5,311 nt of DNA, taken from UBA7657 sp049653045. Its GTDB lineage: Bacteria; Pseudomonadota; Alphaproteobacteria; Micavibrionales; Micavibrionaceae. Below the pieces are notes generated by a model. That model was given only the letters and a program-made list of their open reading frames with translations. It ran no database searches and was not told the origin of the DNA. Shown one piece after another: positions 1 through 5,311 of the stretch. The position numbers were made by a program, and so were the translations under genes. The stretch covers positions 1 through 5,311 of the forward strand of contig JBASFN010000196.1 of assembly GCA_049653045.1 (NCBI GenBank). The letters are read 5' to 3'. Position 1 is the first letter of the stretch, and each line of letters opens with the position of its first letter.

Positions 1-1470
1 ACACAGCTGACGATGCGGACATTCCACATCGGCGGCGCGGCGCAAAGGGGCGCAGAGCGTTCGTCGATTGAGGCGAACATCGAATCGACCGTGGAAATCC
101 GCAACAAGAACATCGTCAAGAACTCCGACGGCGTGCCGATCGTTATGGCTCGCAACATGGAGATCGTACTGAAGGACAAAAAAGGCTCGGACAAAGCGAC
201 GCACCGCGTTCCCTATGGTGCACGCCTGACCGTTGCCGACGGCGAGAAGGTCAAACCCGGTCAGAAAATGGCCGAGTGGGATCCGTACACCATGCCGATC
301 CTCACGGAAAAAGACGGCGTCGCGCACTATTTTGACCTCGTTGAAGGCCTCTCGGTCACCGAACAGGTGGACGAGGCGACCGGTATTTCGTCGAAGAAAA
401 TCATCGACTGGAGATCGCAACCCAAGGGCGGCGACTTGAAGCCCCGGATTTCGCTCCATGACAACAAGGACAAGATCGTCACGCTGCCGAACGGCTTGCC
501 GGCCAATTACTACCTGCCGGTGGACGCAATTCTCTCCGTTGAAAACGGGCAGGAGGTTAAGGCTGGCGACATCATCGGTCGTATACCGCGTGAATCGTCG
601 AAAACCCGTGACATTACGGGAGGTCTGCCCCGCGTGGCCGAACTGTTCGAAGCGCGCCGCCCGAAAGATTTTGCGGTTATCTCGGACATCGACGGCTATG
701 TCGAATTCGGTAAGGACTACAAGTCCAAACGCCGGATCATCGTCAAGCCCGCTGATGCGAGCGTAGAAGCACGCGAATTCTTGATCCCGAAAGGCCGCCA
801 TTTGGCCGTTCACGAAGGCGACTTCGTCCGCAAGGGCGACCCGATTTTGGACGGCGCGATGGTGCCGCACGATATTTTGGATGTCCTCGGCGTGGAAGCT
901 CTGGCTGACTATCTCATCAACGAGATTCAGGACGTGTACCGCCTGCAGGGGGTTAAGATCAACGACAAGCACATTGAGGTGATCGTTCGCCAGATGATGC
1001 AAAAGGTCGAAGTTCTGGCCGTTGGCGATTCGACATATCTTGTCGGCGAGCATATCGACCGTGAGGAATTCGAACAGACCGTCAACAAACACAAGGCCGA
1101 TGGCAAGCGTCCGCCCGAAGGAAAGCCCGTTCTGCAAGGGATCACGAAGGCATCCTTGCAAACGCGCTCGTTCATCTCGGCCGCATCCTTCCAGGAAACA
1201 ACCCGCGTCCTCACCGAGGCGGCTGTTCAGGGCAAGGTCGATCGTTTGAACGGCCTGAAGGAAAACGTCATCGTTGGTCGCTTGATCCCCGCCGGAACCG
1301 GTGCTTACGTGAACACGCTGAAACGCGTGGCCGCCGAGCGCGACCGCGTGGCGATCGAGGTGCAAAAGGCCAACCTTCCGGCTTCAACCGAAACCCCGGA
1401 CGTCGCCGCCCTGCCCGAATCGGCAGAAGACGACACCAAACCCGCCCGCCGGAAAGAAGCCGCTGCATAA
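1..1470 (+). CDS. rpoC: RNA polymerase beta' subunit, C-terminal part (5' end outside window)
   Basis: This is the C-terminal 489 codons of the catalytic beta' subunit of RNA polymerase. The reading frame is open from base 1; the ATG at 13 is an internal Met, not the start. The window opens inside the trigger loop: TQLTMRTFHIGG at codons 1-12, with the Met, Arg and His (codons 5, 6, 9) that contact the incoming NTP in E. coli (M932, R933, H936). About codons 15-200 are the SI3 insertion inside the trigger loop, nearly as long as in E. coli, a proteobacterial trait. The second trigger helix resumes at DITGGLPRVAELFEARRPK (from about base 610). Conserved C-terminal blocks follow: QDVYRLQGVKINDKHIEVI (from 928), SFISAASFQETTRVLTEAA (from 1168) and ENVIVGRLIPAGTG (from 1261). 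The last ~35 residues are a variable, charged Ala/Pro-rich tail ending KPARRKEAAA. No frameshift or missing key residue is visible. A terminator follows 25 bases after the stop. Confidence 0.99.
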   Translation, partial: TQLTMRTFHIGGAAQRGAERSSIEANIESTVEIRNKNIVKNSDGVPIVMARNMEIVLKDKKGSDKATHRVPYGARLTVADGEKVKPGQKMAEWDPYTMPILTEKDGVAHYFDLVEGLSVTEQVDEATGISSKKIIDWRSQPKGGDLKPRISLHDNKDKIVTLPNGLPANYYLPVDAILSVENGQEVKAGDIIGRIPRESSKTRDITGGLPRVAELFEARRPKDFAVISDIDGYVEFGKDYKSKRRIIVKPADASVEAREFLIPKGRHLAVHEGDFVRKGDPILDGAMVPHDILDVLGVEALADYLINEIQDVYRLQGVKINDKHIEVIVRQMMQKVEVLAVGDSTYLVGEHIDREEFEQTVNKHKADGKRPPEGKPVLQGITKASLQTRSFISAASFQETTRVLTEAAVQGKVDRLNGLKENVIVGRLIPAGTGAYVNTLKRVAAERDRVAIEVQKANLPASTETPDVAALPESAEDDTKPARRKEAAA

Positions 1471-1494
1471 ACGGCGCACCGAGAATAACTAGAT

Positions 1495-1522
1495 AAAAAA
1501 GGAGCCTTTAAGGCTCCTTTTT
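1495..1522 (+). terminator. Intrinsic terminator after rpoC
   Basis: Perfect inverted repeat GGAGCC (1501-1506) / GGCTCC (1512-1517) with a 5-base loop. It is flanked by an A-run (1495-1500) and a T-run (1518-1522), so the stem can extend to 11 bp through A:T pairs. The A-tract/T-tract symmetry means it could also stop transcription from the other side, but no opposing gene is visible. It closes the rpoBC transcript and separates it from the str operon, so rpsL needs its own promoter. Confidence 0.92.
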
Positions 1523-1606
1523 CATATTTTGACTGTTGGTAATTTTTAGGCGTACAAGATTTGCACGAATGCGCGGCATTTTCTTAAAAAACCCTTAAAT
1601 CTTCCC

Positions 1607-1636
1607 TTGACCTTTGCATCCCTTATCGCCTATAGT
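1607..1636 (+). promoter_or_regulatory. Candidate promoter P1 for the str operon (or a leader RNA)
   Basis: TTGACC (1607-1612), an 18-base spacer and TATAGT (1631-1636) make a near-consensus housekeeping sigma promoter (5/6 match at each box). The region just upstream (about 1579-1602) is rich in A/T runs and could act as an UP-like element. The bases after the -10 are GC-rich (CCGCCGG), a discriminator type known from stringently controlled ribosomal promoters in other bacteria. The expected start is near 1643-1645, giving an approximately 290-base leader before rpsL. Bases 1523-1578, between the rpoC terminator and this promoter, hold nothing I can recognise. Confidence 0.6.
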
Positions 1637-1682
1637 CCGCCGGAATTGATGGATGGGCTGGCCGTAAGCTTGATTTTAAAGG

Positions 1683-1794
1683 TTTAAACGCAGCTCGTTG
1701 GGTTCCTCGAAATAGAGTTTAAAGTAGGGGAATGCAACATCCGAACAAGCGATCCTGCAGGTTTCGTAGCGCGAAGCAGGATTTTAGCCGGATG
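1683..1794 (+). promoter_or_regulatory. Candidate structured leader RNA segment upstream of rpsL
   Basis: The stretch between P1 and P2 has no credible gene but can fold. TTTAAAC (1683-1689) pairs with GTTTAAA (1717-1723). A longer imperfect hairpin is built from CATCCG (1738-1743) with CGGATG (1789-1794), ATCCTGC (1752-1758) with GCAGGAT (1776-1782), and TTCG (1763-1766) with CGAA (1772-1775) around the 5-base loop 1767-1771. In all, 17 nested pairs are separated by an internal loop and a 4-base bulge. It does not match tRNA, SRP RNA, tmRNA or RNase P cores by eye. It could be the 5' leader of the P1 transcript or a separate small RNA; the sequence alone does not decide. Confidence 0.35.
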
Positions 1795-1817
1795 CTCTGT
1801 GGAAAATATGGATTGTA

Positions 1818-1846
1818 TTGACTCGTCCATGTAATCTGCGCTAAAT
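1818..1846 (+). promoter_or_regulatory. Candidate promoter P2 proximal to rpsL
   Basis: TTGACT (1818-1823) is followed by a 17-base spacer and CTAAAT (1841-1846). The -10 is poor against the E. coli consensus, but with the preceding G it reads GCTAAAT, close to the GCTANAWC element described for Caulobacter housekeeping promoters. A GC-rich discriminator (GCCCCC) follows. The start would lie near 1852-1854, giving a leader of about 80 bases that begins at the CCATCC element of the downstream hairpin. Confidence 0.5.
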
Positions 1847-1850
1847 GCCC

Positions 1851-1901
1851 CCATCCAAAAACGAAATATCGCCTCGGCTCTGTGCCGGGGATGGTTTTTT
1901 T
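1851..1901 (+). terminator. Terminator-like hairpin in the rpsL leader (candidate attenuator)
   Basis: CCTCGGC (1872-1878) pairs with GCCGGGG (1884-1890) around loop TCTGT: seven pairs, one of them G:U. Four bases later comes a run of seven T (1895-1901). CCATCC (1851-1856) can pair with GGATGG (1889-1894), which would place the stem base directly against the T-run at the cost of two inner pairs. Alternatively AAAAAC (1857-1862) can pair with GTTTTT (1894-1899). The hairpin lies downstream of both candidate promoters and 31 bases before the rpsL start, with no room for another promoter, so str operon transcripts must pass through it. This is what is expected of a transcription attenuator, though leaky pausing or a purely structural role is possible. 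Confidence 0.5.
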
Positions 1902-1932
1902 GAAGTTTTTTTAATTTAAAGGGATTTGTTTA

Positions 1933-2304
1933 ATGCCAACAATTCAACAGCTTATCCGCAAACCGCGCCAGAAGGCGGTGGACAGGAAAAAGAACCGGGC
2001 GCTGAAAAGCAACCCGCAGCGCCGTGGCGTCTGCACCCGCGTTTACACGACGACACCGAAAAAACCGAACTCCGCTCTTCGTAAGGTGGCCAAGGTTCGC
2101 CTGACGACCGGTATGGAGGTCATCTGCTACATCCCCGGCGAAGGCCACAACCTACAGGAACACTCGGTTGTGATGGTGCGCGGCGGTCGTATTAAAGACT
2201 TACCCGGCGTTCGCTACACGATCATTCGCGGTACGCTGGATACGCAGGGCGTTAAAGACCGTAAACAATCGCGCTCCCGTTACGGCGCAAAACGTCCGAA
2301 ATAA
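1933..2304 (+). CDS. rpsL: 30S ribosomal protein S12
   Basis: Ribosomal protein S12 sits at the decoding centre of the 30S subunit and monitors codon-anticodon pairing. The 123-residue length matches the usual bacterial short form. It contains the conserved blocks RGVCTRVYTTTPKKPNSALRK (residues 31-51) and GEGHNLQEHSV (69-79), then RGGRIKDLPGVRY (83-95) and the C-terminus YGAKRPK. Lys43 and Lys88, whose substitution gives streptomycin resistance or dependence in other bacteria, are both present, so no resistance change is seen at these sites. Asp89, the residue that is methylthiolated in E. coli, is also present. The start is fixed by the family N-terminus MPTIQQLIRKP and by an AAAGGGA ribosome-binding site (1918-1924) eight bases upstream. 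It is the first gene of the str operon here and is followed after nine bases by a small ORF. Confidence 0.99.
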   Translation: MPTIQQLIRKPRQKAVDRKKNRALKSNPQRRGVCTRVYTTTPKKPNSALRKVAKVRLTTGMEVICYIPGEGHNLQEHSVVMVRGGRIKDLPGVRYTIIRGTLDTQGVKDRKQSRSRYGAKRPK

Positions 2305-2313
2305 GGGGGATGT

Positions 2314-2478
2314 ATGCCGGTTGATAATACCACTTTCGAACAGCTTAAAGAGGCCGCAAAAAAGAGCGGTTACAATTTTAATGCTGAACAGACCCACGAG
2401 GCGGCTAATTATCTCGAGGGCAACAAGGGTAATATTGACCAGACCGTTAAACAATATGCACAGATATACAGCTTATAG
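2314..2478 (+). CDS. Small uncharacterised protein (54 aa) between rpsL and rpsG
   Basis: I do not recognise this gene. It starts nine bases after the rpsL stop with a strong ribosome-binding site AAGGGGGA (2303-2310). It runs 54 codons, and its TAG stop overlaps the rpsG Shine-Dalgarno. The product is mildly acidic (7 Asp/Glu, 5 Lys), has no Cys, no signal peptide and no membrane segment, and is rich in Asn and Gln, unlike a ribosomal protein. It looks all-helical: helix about 7-17, turn SGYNF (18-22), helix 24-35, linker with Gly/Asn, helix 41-51. By eye AKKSGYNFNAEQTHEA (15-30) resembles the core of Nif11-like proteins (AKxxGYxFTAEE). Alternatively SGY..., EAANYL and GNIDQTVKQY (39-48) resemble a UBA/EF-Ts N-terminal three-helix fold. 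Both are weak, untested resemblances. G+C is 42% (70 of 165 bases), lower than its neighbours, and ATA and TTA codons occur near the end. Its position implies co-expression with the ribosomal genes. Confidence 0.8.
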   Translation: MPVDNTTFEQLKEAAKKSGYNFNAEQTHEAANYLEGNKGNIDQTVKQYAQIYSL

Positions 2479-2483
2479 GAGAG
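2477..2483 (+). promoter_or_regulatory. rpsG ribosome-binding site overlapping the small ORF stop codon
   Basis: AGGAGAG lies seven bases before the rpsG ATG. Its first two bases are the last two of the TAG stop (2476-2478) of the preceding small ORF. A ribosome terminating on the small ORF therefore sits on the rpsG start region, an arrangement that favours translational coupling. This also supports the small ORF being translated. Confidence 0.85.
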
Positions 2484-2490
2484 CAATCTA

Positions 2491-3003
2491 ATGTCACGTC
2501 GTCACAGAGCAGATAAACGCGAAATTCTTCCCGATCCGAAATTCGGAGATCTTGTGCTGTCCAAATTCATCAACAACGTTATGACGCGCGGCAAGAAATC
2601 CGTAGCGGAACGTATCGTTTATGGCGCACTTGAAATCCTTGAGAAAAAGGGCGCAAACCAGAATTTTGAAGGCGAAGGTGAAATCGATACCAATGCCAGC
2701 AAGGGCATGATGATTTTCCACCGCGCCCTGAAACGCATCAAGCCAAAGCTTGAGGTGCGCTCCCGCCGCGTCGGCGGCGCGACCTATCAGGTTCCCGTTG
2801 AGGTGCGCCATGACCGCGGTATTGCGTTGGCGATCCGTTGGATCATCATCGGTGCAAGCGCCCGCTCTGAAAAAACAATGACGGAGCGTCTGGCGTCGGA
2901 AATTCTGGATGCGGCCAATGATCGCGGCAACGCAATCAAAAAGCGCGACGATACGCACAAAATGGCTGAGGCAAACAAGGCCTTCGCGCACTATCGCTGG
3001 TAA
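2491..3003 (+). CDS. rpsG: 30S ribosomal protein S7
   Basis: Ribosomal protein S7 nucleates assembly of the 30S head on the 3' domain of 16S rRNA and lines the E site next to the decoding region. Conserved blocks are MSRRHRADKREILPDPKFGD (1-20), GKKSVAERIVYGALE (34-48), EVRSRRVGGATYQVPVEVR (88-106), LAIRW (113-117), and the C-terminus KMAEANKAFAHYRW (157-170). The length is 170 residues against the usual 156. The excess is accounted for by one insertion of about 14 residues near residues 54-70 (acidic, Gly/Asn-rich, includes FEGEGEID), between two helices ahead of FHRALKRIKP. In E. coli S7 represses the str operon by binding the rpsL-rpsG intergenic mRNA; here that interval is taken by a small ORF. 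The start is set by the family N-terminus and the AGGAGAG site. fusA follows after 32 bases with no terminator. Confidence 0.99.
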   Translation: MSRRHRADKREILPDPKFGDLVLSKFINNVMTRGKKSVAERIVYGALEILEKKGANQNFEGEGEIDTNASKGMMIFHRALKRIKPKLEVRSRRVGGATYQVPVEVRHDRGIALAIRWIIIGASARSEKTMTERLASEILDAANDRGNAIKKRDDTHKMAEANKAFAHYRW

Positions 3004-3010
3004 TCAACAG

Positions 3011-3020
3011 AGAATTTGAA
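3011..3020 (+). repeat. AGAATTTGAA element, copy 1 (rpsG-fusA spacer)
   Basis: The ten bases AGAATTTGAA occur in the 32-base rpsG-fusA spacer and again, exactly, in the fusA-tuf spacer (5150-5159). Both copies sit 6-7 bases after the upstream stop codon and are followed by an A-rich run and TTTA. This could be a shared processing or ribosome-standby site, or chance in A/T-rich spacers. Confidence 0.4.
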
Positions 3021-3035
3021 AGAGAAAAATTTAAT

Positions 3036-5144
<2,109 letters not shown>

Positions 5145-5149
5145 TGAAA

Positions 5150-5159
5150 AGAATTTGAA
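5150..5159 (+). repeat. AGAATTTGAA element, copy 2 (fusA-tuf spacer)
   Basis: Exact second copy of the ten-base element at 3011-3020, again just after the preceding gene's stop codon and before the ribosome-binding region of the next elongation factor gene. Confidence 0.4.
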
Positions 5160-5187
5160 TTGAAAAGTTTTAAAAGGAGAATGAAAA

Positions 5188-5311
5188 ATGTCTAAAGAGA
5201 AATTCCTGCGGGACAAGCCGCATTGCAATATTGGAACGATTGGTCACGTTGACCATGGTAAGACGACGTTGACGGCGGCGATGACGAAGCTGTTTTCGAA
5301 GAACTTCCAGG
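5188..5311 (+). CDS. tuf: Translation elongation factor Tu, N-terminal part (3' end outside window)
   Basis: EF-Tu carries aminoacyl-tRNA to the ribosomal A site as a GTP complex. Only 41 codons and one extra base are in the window. They begin MSKEKFLRDKPHCNIGTIG and contain the complete G1/P-loop GHVDHGKT (residues 19-26), which identifies EF-Tu securely. The start is set by an AAGGAGA Shine-Dalgarno (5174-5180) seven bases upstream. The nearer ATG at 5181 runs only four codons before a stop and is not the start. It is the fourth canonical gene of the str operon and appears co-transcribed with fusA. Whether this is one of two tuf copies cannot be seen here. Confidence 0.98.
   Translation, partial: MSKEKFLRDKPHCNIGTIGHVDHGKTTLTAAMTKLFSKNFQ

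Noticed and set aside
1649..1687. 12-codon ORF near the P1 start, a possible leader peptide
   Set aside because: It would begin within a few bases of the predicted transcript start with no ribosome-binding site, and it shows no run of regulatory codons.
1643..1817. Possible tRNA, 6S, SRP or tmRNA gene
   Set aside because: I looked for a tRNA acceptor and GGTTCGA-type T-arm, the SRP GGAAG/AGCAG core and tmRNA ends; none is present. The fold does not clearly match a 6S bubble.
1732..1821. 29-codon ORF in the rpsL leader after a GGGG run
   Set aside because: The GGGG run is only one base from the ATG, too close for a ribosome-binding site. The product looks random, and the ORF overlaps the hairpin and the P2 -35 box, which explain the sequence better.
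1933..2304. Streptomycin-resistance substitution in S12
   Set aside because: Lys43 and Lys88 are both the sensitive, wild-type residues.
2494..2991. 165-codon open frame on the - strand opposite rpsG
   Set aside because: Mirror of the S7 coding sequence with no recognisable domain or start signal; S7 on the + strand explains the conservation.

Overview
The window is a stretch of core informational genes from what is most likely an alphaproteobacterium. All genes read on the + strand: the 3' third of rpoC, then the str operon rpsL - (small unnamed ORF) - rpsG - fusA - tuf, the last cut by the window edge. The assignment rests on three things. The beta' subunit carries the large trigger-loop insertion (SI3) typical of Proteobacteria. 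S12 is 123 residues and ends YGAKRPK, S7 begins MSRRH..(D/E)KRE and ends ANKAFAHYRW, and the EF-G N-terminus is of alphaproteobacterial type. The upstream promoters have TTGAC-type -35 boxes with a GCTAAAT-type -10, as in Caulobacter-like housekeeping promoters. The exact order or family cannot be named from the sequence alone.

Layout: bases 1-1470 are the C-terminal 489 codons of rpoC, followed by a strong intrinsic terminator (1495-1522) that closes the rpoBC unit. The 410-base gap 1523-1932 is not empty. It holds two good promoter candidates (P1 1607-1636, P2 1818-1846), both with GC-rich discriminators. Between them is a stretch able to form a long imperfect hairpin (1738-1794). Just before rpsL there is a second terminator-like hairpin with a T7 tract (1851-1901), which str operon transcripts must read through. 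Then come rpsL (1933-2304), a 54-codon ORF (2314-2478), rpsG (2491-3003), fusA (3036-5144) and the first 41 codons of tuf (from 5188).

How the genes work together: beta' is part of RNA polymerase. S12 and S7 are early-assembling 30S proteins, one at the decoding centre and one at the head/E site. EF-G drives translocation and EF-Tu delivers aminoacyl-tRNA. Tight spacing and absence of terminators between rpsL and tuf imply one polycistronic mRNA.

The parts that are not routine are: (1) the small, acidic, AT-richer ORF inserted exactly where, in E. coli, S7 binds the str mRNA for feedback control, with its stop codon overlapping the rpsG Shine-Dalgarno; (2) the leader, with tandem promoters, a terminator-like hairpin and a CCATCC element that has two competing complementary partners; (3) a 14-residue acidic insertion in S7. 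The rest is ordinary, well-conserved housekeeping sequence.
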